Assembly: GCA_023091735.1 (NCBI GenBank)
Contig: JALKBU010000165.1
Span: forward strand, 1-64,000
From: Trichomonas tenax
Lineage: Eukaryota > Parabasalia > Trichomonadida > Trichomonadidae
Length of the DNA: 64,000 nt
Direction of reading: 5' to 3'
The position numbers and the translations under genes are program-made. Within the stretch, counting starts at the first letter, position 1. Every line of letters begins with the position of its first letter. The notes under the pieces were generated by a model. That model saw only the letters and a program-made list of their open reading frames with translations, had not been told where the DNA came from and made no database searches. Below are positions 29,678 through 39,470 of this stretch, piece after piece.

Positions 29678-29806
29678 GTAGTGACTGAGCGAGATTTCAG
29701 ATACTTTGTAGTGACTGAGCGAGATTTCAGCTATTTCGTAGTGAGTGAGCTGGTTTTCAGATACTTTGTAGTGACTGAACATGTTTTCAGTTACTTTGTA
29801 GTGAAG
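29678..29806 (+). repeat. 30-bp tandem repeat, about 4.3 copies
   Basis: Unit begins GTAGTGACTGAGCGAGATTT and is 30 bp long. Copies start at 29678, 29708, 29738 and 29768, with a partial at 29798. Copies 1 and 2 are nearly identical; later ones diverge. Because 30 is a multiple of three it reads as ten-residue repeats (VTERDFxYFV), but the frame has no ATG. Confidence 0.85.
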
Positions 29807-30064
29807 TTGGACATAAATAAAAATTATGTCACTTTTCTCCCACCAAATAATGTTTTCGATAATTTTACTTCTAATATATTATCATAATGATTTTTTTAAC
29901 CCAAAACATTTTGTTTAACGATGTTTTTTACAAAATTCATTTTGAAAGATTCATAAAAGAAAAGTATTCTTGAATAAGATGCACCAATAGCTTCCAAAAG
30001 ACAGACACATATATGTTATCGATACTTATGCTTCTTTTATGAATATAATCAACAATTTCAAAAC

Positions 30065-30399
30065 TATTTCTTGGTATTAAATATTGCAATAAATAAAAGG
30101 TGCGTTTATATTGTATTTGGAAATTGAATTAAATGTATATAATTATGAACTTAAATATCAAATATCAACGTATTGTTGCATTATGTTTGTGATGCAATCT
30201 TATCAAGTCTCTTAATTCCGTTCTAAATTCAAAAATATTCTTCTTGTGCCAAATATATATATATACGGAATTATTAAGCATTCATGCGACAAAATTAATA
30301 AGTGTCATCCACAGAGAAAAACCTTAAACAGTTTCCTCCAATAATGGTACTTTATTTTCAAATATTACAATTTTGAAAATTTTGAGAGGTGCTTTTTTC
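30065..30399 (-). repeat. Right terminal inverted repeat, 335 bp
   Basis: Exact reverse complement, as far as I can read, of 28513-28847. Confidence 0.9.
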
Positions 30400-30711
30400 G
30401 AACTGTCTTTAGAAAGACAAAGACGAACAATGAATTACACAGTTACTTTTACTCAAAAAATCCGATTTTGTCAACGATATCTTTCATGCATATATCAAAA
30501 CAAATATCATTTTATAAACAAAATTTTTTATAAAAGACGATTGGCTGGCTAAATCTTTTTGATAAGAAAATACGATTTTTTATGTCAACCGCCGCAATGT
30601 CGCATATAGCAGTGAGCACACAGAGATATTAGAAAATCACATAACAACGATTATCAAAAATTTGTAACCTAATGATTTCAATGAACGAAAAAATCAGAGA
30701 AAAAATTTATA
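30400..30711. other. Intergenic right flank of the element
   Basis: No gene seen. A small palindrome GTCTTTAGAAAGAC lies at about 30405, directly beside the element end. Confidence 0.4.
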
Positions 30712-30720
30712 TCATTTTTT
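30712..30720 (+). promoter_or_regulatory. Initiator of the cysteine synthase gene
   Basis: TCATTTTTT, ending seven bases before the ATG at 30728. Confidence 0.55.
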
Positions 30721-30727
30721 CTTGTTG

Positions 30728-31627
30728 ATGATCTACAATAACATACTCGAGACAATAGGAAACACACCAATGGTCCGTATCAACCATCTCAACCCTAATC
30801 CGAAGGTTCACATGTATGCAAAGCTTGAAGGATTCAATCCAACAGGTTCTGTCAAAGATAGAATCGCTTTGAAGATGGTTGAACAAGCAGAGAAGGAAGG
30901 ATTGTTGCATCCGGGCTTAACAATCATTGAAGCGACATCAGGAAACACAGGTATCGGTCTCGCAATGATAGGAAGAACGAAAGGATATAATGTCATCATT
31001 GTTATGAGTGAAGGCGTTTCCATCGAAAGAAGAAAGATGATTAAAGCATTCGGTGCTGAAATCATATTGACAGATAAGAGATTTGGAACAGATGGAGCAA
31101 TCAGAAAGGTTGCTGAGATAATGAAAGAGAATCCAGGAAAGTATTTCAATCCAAATCAGTTCTCCAATGAATATAACAAACTCGCTCACTATAAGACAAC
31201 TGCTGAAGAGATTTGGGACCAAACTGGTGGAAAAGTCACTCACTTTGTTTCTGCTGTTGGAACATCCGGAACATTGATGGGCGTTGGAATGAACCTTCGC
31301 GAGAAGAATCCAAATATAAAAATCATTGAAGCACAGCCAACAAAAGGACATTATATCCAAGGATTGAAATCTATGGAAGAAGCTATCGTTCCCGCAATCT
31401 ATGATCCATCAAAGATCGATGAACACATTCTCATTGAGTCTGAAGAAGCATTCGAGAAAGCCCGCGAAGTTGTTGCTAAGGAAGGAATCTTCATTGGAAT
31501 GTCAGCAGGTGCAGCGATGCTCGCAGCTCAGAAAGTCGCAGAGAAACTTGATGAAGGTGTTATCGTAGTTTTGTTTTCTGACAGAGGTGAGAAATATCTA
31601 TCAACGAAGTTATTCGAAACAGAATAA
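30728..31627 (+). CDS. Cysteine synthase (O-acetyl/O-phosphoserine sulfhydrylase, CysM-like)
   Basis: A PLP enzyme making L-cysteine from sulfide and an activated serine, the main cysteine route known in trichomonads, which lack glutathione. The 299-aa protein (start ATG 30728; upstream TTG codons ignored) carries the whole fold-type II signature. The Schiff-base lysine lies in NPTGSVKDRIAL (Lys about 43), the substrate-binding loop is EATSGNTGIGLAM, the PLP-phosphate loop is VGTSGTLMGVG, and the C-terminal MSAGAAM and LFSDRGEKYLST segments are present. The length and the short 'EAQPTKGHYIQGLKSM' region fit the bacterial CysM/type-B group rather than cystathionine beta-synthase. The gene family is thought to be of bacterial origin. 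No truncation; the stop is in TAAA. Confidence 0.96.
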   Translation: MIYNNILETIGNTPMVRINHLNPNPKVHMYAKLEGFNPTGSVKDRIALKMVEQAEKEGLLHPGLTIIEATSGNTGIGLAMIGRTKGYNVIIVMSEGVSIERRKMIKAFGAEIILTDKRFGTDGAIRKVAEIMKENPGKYFNPNQFSNEYNKLAHYKTTAEEIWDQTGGKVTHFVSAVGTSGTLMGVGMNLREKNPNIKIIEAQPTKGHYIQGLKSMEEAIVPAIYDPSKIDEHILIESEEAFEKAREVVAKEGIFIGMSAGAAMLAAQKVAEKLDEGVIVVLFSDRGEKYLSTKLFETE

Positions 31628-31647
31628 AAAATTATTTTTATACTCAA

Positions 31648-32725
31648 TTAAATCAAAATTTCATCAATATAAACAAATGCATATAAAGGAATTATTTTCT
31701 TGATAAAATAAGAAACTATTTGTGTTGGAAAAGGATACGAACCAAGAATTGTGATTCTTAATGTTCCATATCCTTTATTTCCAATGCCTTGGCTATTTCG
31801 TGTAAAATAAAGAGTCATTGTTTGATTGCCGGTTATCATTTAGGTCGATCTAAACTTAATTCCTGAATAATGGACATTGGAGGTTGATGGTTCTTCGCTT
31901 TGATCACTCTTCAATGTGACACATCCAGGGTGACCAGAAATGAAGGAACTTCCTCCACCACCAGCGCTCGCATAAGTCATAGAAGCGCAAGAATAGTATC
32001 CAGAGCCTCCAATTCCACCCCATATCTACATCTCGTTGTGGAGAGACTCCAAACATTCCATTTAGTCCGTAACCTGTTCCAGTAGTGAAGTCATTAACTG
32101 CTGAAGATTTTCCACTCGAAGTTTGTGTTCCACCCTCGGTTATAATATTAGGACAAGTATTCTTATTATCTACTTGATATTTAGAATCGGAGAGCCTTTT
32201 AGTTCCATTTAACCCTCCTCCATTACCTCCTACAGGGAGATGCCATTCACTGCTTCCAGCTCCACCCGCAACAAAGATTCGCGAACTTAACGAAACGGGA
32301 TCATACCAATCAAAGTTTTGGTTTATAGAAAGTCGTACATCTGTTGCAGCACCAGGAGAAAAGTTAAATCCTTTAAGAGGTGTCTTAAGGGCATTAAAGG
32401 AACCGTTTATACCGATATATGCATAAATTGTCAATTCTCTGTGAATGTCGAGTGTTCCTGATACGTAACCACCAAGTCCAGGGGTGGATACAAATCCATT
32501 TTCTGTCCATACAGACGATCTCGATCTCCATGCTTCAAATTTATATATTCCTGGGGATAAATTAATAATCAATGGCGAACATGTTTCATTATTGTCGCCA
32601 CAGGGGTATCCGAAGACGTATTGATTCCCATCTATAGTGATATTCTTTCGTCCAACAGCACCATTATATTGGGCTGTTAATATTAATACATCTTTAAATA
32701 ATGTCAAACTGACGACAATTGACAT
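31648..32725 (-). pseudogene. Glycine-rich (PF12810-like) surface protein, frameshifted and with a premature stop
   Basis: The first part (ATG at 32725) encodes the family pattern of a hydrophobic start, a beta-rich domain and Gly-rich turns (VAGGAGSSEWHLPVGGNGGG, then GGTQTSSGKSS). At a GGGG run (32018-32021) the frame slips. The expected continuation GGIGGSGYYSCASMTYASAG followed by GGGGSSFISGHPGCVTLKS lies in another frame and runs to a TAA at 31840-31842. Beyond it the same frame continues with a typical family tail (GIGNKGYGTLRITILGSYPF) to 31648. So there is one frameshift and one nonsense codon. This family is greatly expanded in trichomonads. If only the first frame is used, the ORF ends at 31904 with an implausible Trp-rich tail. 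Confidence 0.8.
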
Positions 32726-33447
32726 GTAAAGAATTCAATTCATTTTTCCATTTGAGTTGCAAAATGCAAAATAAGAACATTTCCCAACAAAATTAAACAT
32801 AAAAATAATCATGAATACAATAAAAGATCATTATATTAGGAGATTATAGATTTTTATCATTTATCAAATCAATTTCTTCATTAAATCTGGAAGTGAAATC
32901 GAAACAATTTAGATTTTATTTTAAAAGATATATTGGAAGAGATTTATAATAATAAGAGTTTGATTTTAATAAGTTGAATGTTCAAATCTTGATCGAAAAA
33001 AATTGAATTCGAATGTTGAGGTTAAGGAGGGGGACTCTATAAGATGCCATACTTACAAAGACAGAGTTAAGGAAAGCAGATAAAGAAAATTGTTTGACAA
33101 GTAAAGTGTCAGATTATCGGAATCTTATTTTGAAAACTGAGGATCAACATTTTCATCGAACGAATTTGGCGCCGGTGCCTGATTAAGGGTCAGATTTCAG
33201 CTCTATTTCATCAGTAGTTCAAGACACAAAAGCGAGATAAATAATTTTGAATTTTCAAATTGAAGACAAAAATAAGATTTTTTGATGTAAAACTCTCTCA
33301 TTTCAGATATGGATTATTGAATTTGTGATAATTTTTAACCTGATTCATGAATTAGAATGAAAGCAAATATTTGATGTTTTCTTAGAATATTTTGATAATA
33401 AATTTGTTATTAGTCACTTTTTTATTTATCGTTCAAAAAAAATTATA
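32726..33447. other. Intergenic upstream region of the Mei2-like gene
   Basis: No gene. It holds TTGACAAGTAAAGTGTCA at about 33096-33113 (matching the TGnCAnGTAAA motif). TTGACATGTAAAG at 32719-32731 spans the start codon of the neighbouring minus-strand gene. Confidence 0.4.
33415..33425 (+). promoter_or_regulatory. Initiator-like element of the Mei2-like gene
   Basis: TCACTTTTTTA, 22 bases before the ATG at 33448. Confidence 0.45.
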
Positions 33448-34218
33448 ATGAGTACAGATCACACCAGTTGGGGAGATTTTTTGGCCACTCCGCCAAACAT
33501 GATGGGAACTCCTCCCAGCCAATTGCCGGACACATTGCTTTCGAATCTTCCACCTCCGAGCCCAATCTTGTTCGAGCCGCCATTACAAGAGTTTTTCACG
33601 CAGCCTTCTCCACCACAGCAACAGGTTCCAGCGGTCAAGCAAACGTATAATGCCCAGCCCGCAAATACTGAATTCGGAGAACTCGAAAATAGAACTTTAG
33701 CTGTATCAAATGCCAGCCCTTTAACAACAGAAAGCGATATCATGGCAGTCTTCAACGCACAAAGAGGCGTTAAACACGTTGACATGAGCAAAATTGCCGA
33801 AGGTCAATTCACAGTCGAGTATTACGATATAAGGAATGCAATATCATCTAAATTGCTATATAACGGGTCAACGCTCAAAGGCAAAACAATATCAGTCTCC
33901 TTTGCACCACTTCCTGTTATACTTGATCCAAAGAAACCTCCGAATAATGGAACTATTGTTATTTTCCATTTGCCTTCTGGCATCACCGATGATCAGATCA
34001 TCGCAATTTTCGGACAGTTCGGTGAAATTCGACAAATTCGCGGTACACCAACAAAAACGCAGCAGAGATTTGTAGAATACTTCGATACACGCCACGCCGA
34101 GGCAGCTTTGTTATCAATGAGCGGAAAATATGTAATGGGAGCACGTGTTTCAATAGAATTTTCTCTTCCTGGTGGATTCAGGAGAGGTATTCAGAAGGTC
34201 GAAAAATCAGGGCATTAA
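33448..34218 (+). CDS. Mei2-like RNA-binding protein with two RRMs
   Basis: 256 aa. A Pro/Ser-rich N-terminus (residues 1-65, many PP and QQ) precedes RRM1 (about 76-150, RTLAVSNASPLTTESDIMAV) and RRM2 (about 163-240). RRM2 closely follows the Mei2-like pattern: GTIVIFHLPSGITDDQIIAI, FGQFGEIRQIRGTPTK, then QRFVEYFDTRHAEAALLSM and a final FSLPGGFRRG. Mei2-like proteins regulate meiosis and differentiation mRNAs in fungi and plants and also carry a third, conserved C-terminal RRM; that RRM is absent here. The protein is therefore a short Mei2-like relative, or one in which the third domain was never present. RNA target unknown. The stop is in TAAA. Confidence 0.9.
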   Translation: MSTDHTSWGDFLATPPNMMGTPPSQLPDTLLSNLPPPSPILFEPPLQEFFTQPSPPQQQVPAVKQTYNAQPANTEFGELENRTLAVSNASPLTTESDIMAVFNAQRGVKHVDMSKIAEGQFTVEYYDIRNAISSKLLYNGSTLKGKTISVSFAPLPVILDPKKPPNNGTIVIFHLPSGITDDQIIAIFGQFGEIRQIRGTPTKTQQRFVEYFDTRHAEAALLSMSGKYVMGARVSIEFSLPGGFRRGIQKVEKSGH

Positions 34219-35955
34219 AAACATAACTTGTAATGCGGAGCGTAACACGTAATTTATATTATTTTTAATATTCCTTGATTATTCAAACTTTTTTTGTGAA
34301 TATAAATATTTGTCTCCCAAATTTCGTTCTATTTACTTCAAAACTTATCCACAACAACCAATTATGTTTCCATACATCATCTACTGATTGACAGAGGCTG
34401 GTCATCGCTTCTTTTTGACTTAATCAGAGCAATTTTTGCCAAACAATATAACAACAGCTTCGGATTGATATACAGACAATTTGGAATCGCTTTGAATAAA
34501 CTGTAGTTTGAATTACTTGACCAAATAACAAATAAAACTTATTTCATCAATATTTTATAATTATATTCATGCGCATTCAATTCAAATTTTCTGAGCTTTC
34601 AAATGAATAATTCTCTATTAGGTATATTAATTGAAAGCGCATGAATAAAAATATATATCTTTAAAATTAGCTGTATTCTCACTTGAGAAAGTAACACATT
34701 ATATAATTTTATAATTTGAACTTAAAAGTGGCTGTATATATTATATTTACAACATAAAATTATGGTATAAATAGCCTCACAAAAATATATACACAAGAAT
34801 TATCTATCAAGCCAAGCAAACATGCGAATAAAATGCGATGATTTGTCTTCTAAACGCTCAATCAATTCTCTAATGATTATAAATCGATTAGCATTCGCAT
34901 AGGAAAGCTATGTTTTCTTCCTTATGGCTTGTTATCGATCAAATTCTAATATCTTAATTATATTGATTGGTATCTGGATGAATGAACTATGCAAATAAGT
35001 TTTATCATCATTATTCGTGATGGTTCAGGTAAACTTCAACTCTGCTCTGTAAAAGTTTAAATATTATTCAGATTAAAGGTTATAACACTTTTTTAAAGAC
35101 GTTATGTAGTCCAAAAATGGACTTAGCTCTTTAATCATTTATTCTCAAGGAGTCTTGTTTAACAACGATGGTAGTGCAACTCACTCTGTCATGATTTATC
35201 AACATCTTTCATCAATTTCACTTAATTATGCACGATATTATTAGAATATACTTTTACTGACGAATTTCTCATGTTTGCGCTGGCAGAATCTATCAGATTG
35301 AAGAAAAAATCATATTTACCGAGTTTATTTATACAATCATATCCAAATTTTTTTAAACCAAGAGAATTACATTATAGTTTGTATTTGGCGTACACTCTAG
35401 GAGTATAATATGCGGTCTTTGTCACCAATGGGTTTGTCTTCAAAATTTTGAGATACGATATCTAATCTTATATACACATGGATTTATGAAGGATAGCTGA
35501 GATGACAACATTTGAAACATCATTTGGTAAACGTTTTATCTTGTTTTCTATGCTAGATTTCTCTTTGGTATGGTAAAAATCAATAAACGTCGGCGCCAAA
35601 TGTGCAAAAACCAAGAGAGCTTTACAGCGTTGAAATATATATCAGATGCATGTAGGGATCATTGAGCAAATTGTGTCGTGTTCTGTTGTCTTACATTTTT
35701 TGCGCTTTGATGAAAGTATCAATTATAATAGTTCTTATGCACTATTAATCATGTGCACATGGTCATAATTTGCAATAGATTATGATTTTCATGACAGCAT
35801 AAGCGGTTGTCATCGATTTTGAATCTAAAATGTATTTATTTCGCAATTTGCAAAACTAAGTTTTTTTTGTAGATATACAACTCCAATGCTGGGGTGTATA
35901 CATCTAACTGTTGTATCACTGAACTTTTTCAATAATTTGTAAATATCGTTCCAAG
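34219..35955. other. Gene-poor region
   Basis: No convincing coding frame on either strand; long AT-rich stretches and no recognisable RNA gene. Confidence 0.5.
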
Positions 35956-36030
35956 TTGTTCGAGAGGCTGATAAGATGTGCTTCAAGGCTGAAGGGACCA
36001 TGAAGCACATTTTATCAGCCTCTAGAACAA
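35956..36030. repeat. Hairpin: 30-bp inverted arms, 15-nt loop
   Basis: Left arm 35956-35985 and right arm 36001-36030 pair along all 30 positions except one G/A mismatch and one that would be a G-U wobble in plus-strand RNA. The loop is 35986-36000. Both arms contain GAGGCTGATAA or its complement. A minus-strand 86-codon ORF (35825-36085) runs through it but is probably incidental. Confidence 0.8.
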
Positions 36031-36119
36031 AACTCAACACAGAGTTCCATTTTGTGGAGCCCTTAGTGAGAAGTTTACATGTCATGTAAACAACAAAAAT
36101 GAAGTAAATTAAACATCAT

Positions 36120-36269
36120 AAGCACAATATCCAAACATAATCACGTCTTAAGCACAATGTTCGAACATATTCACGTCTTAAGCACGATGCCTGTCCATGC
36201 TCACATCGTAAATATGGTGTCTGAACATAATAACATCAGAAACACAATGTTTTTACTTGTTCTCTAGTA
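36120..36269 (+). repeat. Degenerate 30-bp tandem array, five copies
   Basis: Units start at 36120, 36150, 36180, 36210 and 36240. The best-preserved features are AAGCACAATG at the start and GAACATA..CACGTC later in the unit. Divergence increases to the right. It lies 90 bp after the hairpin. Confidence 0.75.
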
Positions 36270-37400
36270 AGCAGTTATTTATCCATGCTACTTTTAATTC
36301 AGCTGCATAGCTACTCTAAAATTATATGTTATTAATGTGATTTTATACAATCTTATTGTCATCTGAAGTAGCTGATTCAATCTTAAAGTCACTTAAATTG
36401 ATTGGATTCGTCAATGTCAAAGTATATTCCACAATAATATTATTTTAATTATCCTCTTTTTTCCAATACTTTTCCTATTTATTTTTTATTTTTATTAAAT
36501 CTATATTATCCTTTTTAATAATTGTTATTTATATCTAAATTCTGCTCAAACCATTTATTTCAGATTTCATTTTTTTGTAAATTTCCATAAATAATATTAA
36601 TAAGTAGTTACAAATATATTTGCAACCTTGTTGAATCCATTGGTGCATTTGTTTCTTATAATTTACATTTCATCAAAAAATATTCAAATTTCCCCTATAG
36701 TATGAGAACAATTTTGAAATTTCCTCAAAAAAAATTAGTTTTGCCTATAATAACCTATATCAAAAATGAAGTTAATATAGCAATTTAAAAATTAAGCAAA
36801 CATCAAAAAAGGCTTGAAAAGTCAAAAAGAAAGAAAAATACCTGTTTTTATACAAATATTTCAACTTCTTTTTCCTGGCTTCCTTAAGAACAAATTACGC
36901 GGTAGTCGAGGTTTGAAAGTAATTCATAGCGATATATACTTTAAATATTAGCCCAAGTTCTTGGGAAATAGGAAGTGTTATCACCTTTTTCAGATCCAAA
37001 TTTGCAAAGTTCTGATATCACTATTTGTAATTGACGACAAACAATAACGAATGATTTCAAAGATGATATCTGACTTAACACAAAATACAAAATCAAATCT
37101 AATGTAATCATGAGTTCATAGTGATGTAATATATATTTAAACATGAAAAATTACTAGAAAAGTTCATAGACTTAATGCAATGATAAACAGTAGCTTTAAA
37201 CATAAGCTGTATATCGAGAAAAATTAGCAAATATAATGTTGAATTTTTTCGACACGTAAAATGTCAAAATATTTTCACTAAATAATTATAGAAGTTGCTC
37301 CCATAATAAATAAGGAGAATCAAAGAATGCAGTAACAAATCACTTAATTAAATGTTTAAAAATTAAATATATATCGAGATATTAAAGTTTTAAGTTTTTC
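36270..37400. other. Intergenic, upstream of the ARM-like gene
   Basis: No gene supported; short frames only. CGACACGTAAA occurs at 37250. Confidence 0.4.
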
Positions 37401-37444
37401 TTGCCACGTAAATTATATTAGTCATGTAAAGTATTCACTTTTTG
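37401..37444 (+). promoter_or_regulatory. Promoter of the 485-aa ARM-like gene: two CAnGTAAA motifs plus initiator
   Basis: TGCCACGTAAA (37402-37412), GTCATGTAAA (37421-37430) and the initiator TCACTTTTTG (37435-37444) precede the ATG at 37456. Confidence 0.5.
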
Positions 37445-37455
37445 CCAAAAATATA

Positions 37456-38913
37456 ATGCATGATGAATATAAAGAACCAGATGCAAAAGGACAAAAAATG
37501 AAGACAGAAATTGAAGTAGAGTATGAATCAGAACCGGAAGAACAGGAGGAGAGAAAACATATGATTTTTGATCAAAGTTCAATTTTACAAATTGCTGATC
37601 ATTTGATATCTGAGGAACCAGAAGAAATAGCAGAATGTATAAATGCATTGGCAAATTCTTTTACTAATTATGAGGATGAAATACCAAAAACATTAACATC
37701 TCCTTCACATCTCGGTGGATTAGCATTCTTTCTTCAAGAATTTGATCCCAATATCACAGCAAATGCAATGAATTTGCTTAATAACTATGTAAAGTACAGT
37801 ACTGACTTTGAACAAGTTAAATTATTATTTAAAGCTTATATTCCAACAATATTAGGAGAATCCTTGCGCAAGGAAATACCTTATGGTTATGCAATCGACA
37901 TTATCTCTCTTTTCACGGATATCATATCAAAATACAAACAATTTGTTCACAATTTAGATAATTTAGGAATAACGAGTGTTATTGTCGATAATATTAATGC
38001 ATTTTCGATAGACGCAAATCCACACAGACGTGCACCAAATATAGAAGGAGTTCCATATATTCAAAAGGAAGGAATTGATATATCTGAAGAGCATCAAGTT
38101 TTAGTTAAAAGTTGCTTCGATTATATTCGAGAATTATTGATCAATGTAAGCGATTTTCAAAAATATTTGCATCAAGAAGCGTTATATTATCTGTTTATTT
38201 ATATTAACGGAGGTGAAGAATATGCTTTGATCACGCTTTGGAAGATAATAGATAAACAAATACCAGCAAATAAGTTTGACGAATTGATTAAAAATTATAT
38301 CAATTCTCAGTGCTACAAAACGGTTTTTAATTTAATGACAAACAACAATTTATACGCATGGAGAATAGTAATTGACACAATCGCACAAATGACTCAGCAG
38401 TATATAGATCTCGGCTTATTTAATTTTCTAACTTATGTCTCCCAAAATCAAGACAAAATGAATATGGAAGGAGCTTTAGTTTGTCTTCAGGCATTAACAT
38501 ATTCCAACTATAGTAAGTTTTGCGAATTTTTCGTTACGACAGAGCTCTTCGATAGCGTATTGAAAATAGTCGAAACAGGATCAACGAGAACCAAAATTTT
38601 AGCTGCAATTATTGTATCAAACACAATGCGTGAAAAGTTGATTGTTCAAGTGATGCAGAAAGCGCCTGATTTCACCATTTCTGCCTTAAATCTCATTTTA
38701 TTAGGAAACGAAGGCGAAGCAAGCGCTCTCATGGATGTTCTTGCTTCTGTTGTGCAAGAAGCAGTAGATGCAAATCTTTCTGTTCCTGACGTTTTCGGAG
38801 GAGAAGAAGGAGAAGATTTAATGGATGAAATATTAGAAAACATAGCTGTGAATTTATACCAACAGGCCGCAGGTTTGGATAATTTGATATTCAGCCCGAA
38901 GAAGGAAGAATAA
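37456..38913 (+). CDS. ARM/HEAT-like helical repeat protein with acidic N-terminus
   Basis: 485 aa. The first 40 residues are highly charged and acidic (EIEVEYESEPEEQEERK), and the remainder is an all-helical solenoid (for example EEIAECINALANSFTNYEDE and FDPNITANAMNLLNNYVKYS). No catalytic motif and no membrane span. It resembles the 506-aa protein at 4652-6172 in size and composition and may be a paralogue. An importin-alpha-like role is conceivable, since both have ARM-like repeats and a charged N-terminal stretch, but the N-terminus is acidic rather than the basic IBB and no WxxxN repeat pattern is seen. The start is supported by the initiator 12 bases upstream. Stop codons are doubled (TAATAA). 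Confidence 0.82.
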   Translation: MHDEYKEPDAKGQKMKTEIEVEYESEPEEQEERKHMIFDQSSILQIADHLISEEPEEIAECINALANSFTNYEDEIPKTLTSPSHLGGLAFFLQEFDPNITANAMNLLNNYVKYSTDFEQVKLLFKAYIPTILGESLRKEIPYGYAIDIISLFTDIISKYKQFVHNLDNLGITSVIVDNINAFSIDANPHRRAPNIEGVPYIQKEGIDISEEHQVLVKSCFDYIRELLINVSDFQKYLHQEALYYLFIYINGGEEYALITLWKIIDKQIPANKFDELIKNYINSQCYKTVFNLMTNNNLYAWRIVIDTIAQMTQQYIDLGLFNFLTYVSQNQDKMNMEGALVCLQALTYSNYSKFCEFFVTTELFDSVLKIVETGSTRTKILAAIIVSNTMREKLIVQVMQKAPDFTISALNLILLGNEGEASALMDVLASVVQEAVDANLSVPDVFGGEEGEDLMDEILENIAVNLYQQAAGLDNLIFSPKKEE

Positions 38914-38957
38914 TAAATTTTGTTTGAATTCAAAAATAAAATTATGTTAAAAATTCT

Positions 38958-39470
38958 ATGTTCTTGTATATGAAGATTGACTTACAAAAGACACCAGAGC
39001 AAATGAAGAAGAGGCTCAATAAATTTTTATATAACCAAATAAGGAATGATTATGATAATGCCGCAAAGTTAAATATTGCAATTCGACATCTTGAAAACAA
39101 TAAAGAAGATGAAGCTATCGAAGTTCTCACTAAACTTGCTGATGGAGGAGTTCCTTCCGCCTATGGAATTTTAAATGAACTTCTCTCAGGCCAAACAGCA
39201 TTGGATTATCGTCAAAAAGGTGTCGCAGAAAATGATCCAATTTCAATCACTGATTTCGCTCTATCACAATTATCAGATCCATCCAGTCTCAATAGAGATG
39301 TTGCTTTGAAGCTATTGTGGATGGCTACTGATGCAGAATACCCGAAAGCTATGGCAGAGCTTGGATATCAGTTGTGGATCAGAATGGATTGCTTTGAAGG
39401 TGACAAGAACGTAGATATGAAGCTCGTAAGAGCTGCATTTAATCAAGACTATGCTCCAGCAATAGAATAG
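38958..39470 (+). CDS. Sel1-repeat protein, 5' part of a gene broken by a 5-bp duplication
   Basis: The first 170 codons of what was probably a 310-residue protein. Helix pairs follow the Sel1/TPR pattern (EAIEVLTKLADGGVPSAYGI, LKLLWMATDAEYPKAMAELG). The frame ends at TAG 39468, right after a tandem AATAGAATAG. Removing one 5-bp unit would place the following frame (39471-39892) in register without other change. Sel1-repeat membrane proteins such as Hrd3/SEL1L act in ER-associated degradation; the C-terminal span in the second part fits that idea, but the link is inference. An alternative start is the ATG at 38970. Confidence 0.7.
   Translation: MFLYMKIDLQKTPEQMKKRLNKFLYNQIRNDYDNAAKLNIAIRHLENNKEDEAIEVLTKLADGGVPSAYGILNELLSGQTALDYRQKGVAENDPISITDFALSQLSDPSSLNRDVALKLLWMATDAEYPKAMAELGYQLWIRMDCFEGDKNVDMKLVRAAFNQDYAPAIE

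Larger units (their letters stand above)
28513..30399. mobile_element. 1.9-kb element with 335-bp terminal inverted repeats
   Basis: Left repeat 28513-28847 and right repeat 30065-30399 are reverse complements over 335 bp with no difference that I could find by reading both. They begin GAAAAAAGCACCTCTC at the outer end and finish CCAAGAAATA at the inner end. The 1,217-bp interior holds a 30-bp tandem array, short dispersed repeats and no transposase that I can recognise. No target-site duplication is obvious (left flank ATATCACTG, right flank GAACTGTCT). Long identical repeats imply recent activity or gene conversion. It looks like a non-autonomous DNA transposon or foldback element; the long repeats would suit a Mutator-like element, but this is inference. 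Confidence 0.85.

Noticed and set aside
29681..29887. 68-codon repetitive ORF (VTERDF repeats)
   Set aside because: Opens only at GTG; no ATG and it lies inside the mobile element's tandem array.
30601..30640. GCACACAG as a 3' splice site near the cysteine synthase start
   Set aside because: Lacks ACTAAC and lies upstream of an initiator adjacent to the ATG.
35825..36085. 86-codon minus ORF through the hairpin
   Set aside because: No recognisable family, and half of it is the hairpin arms; more likely incidental.
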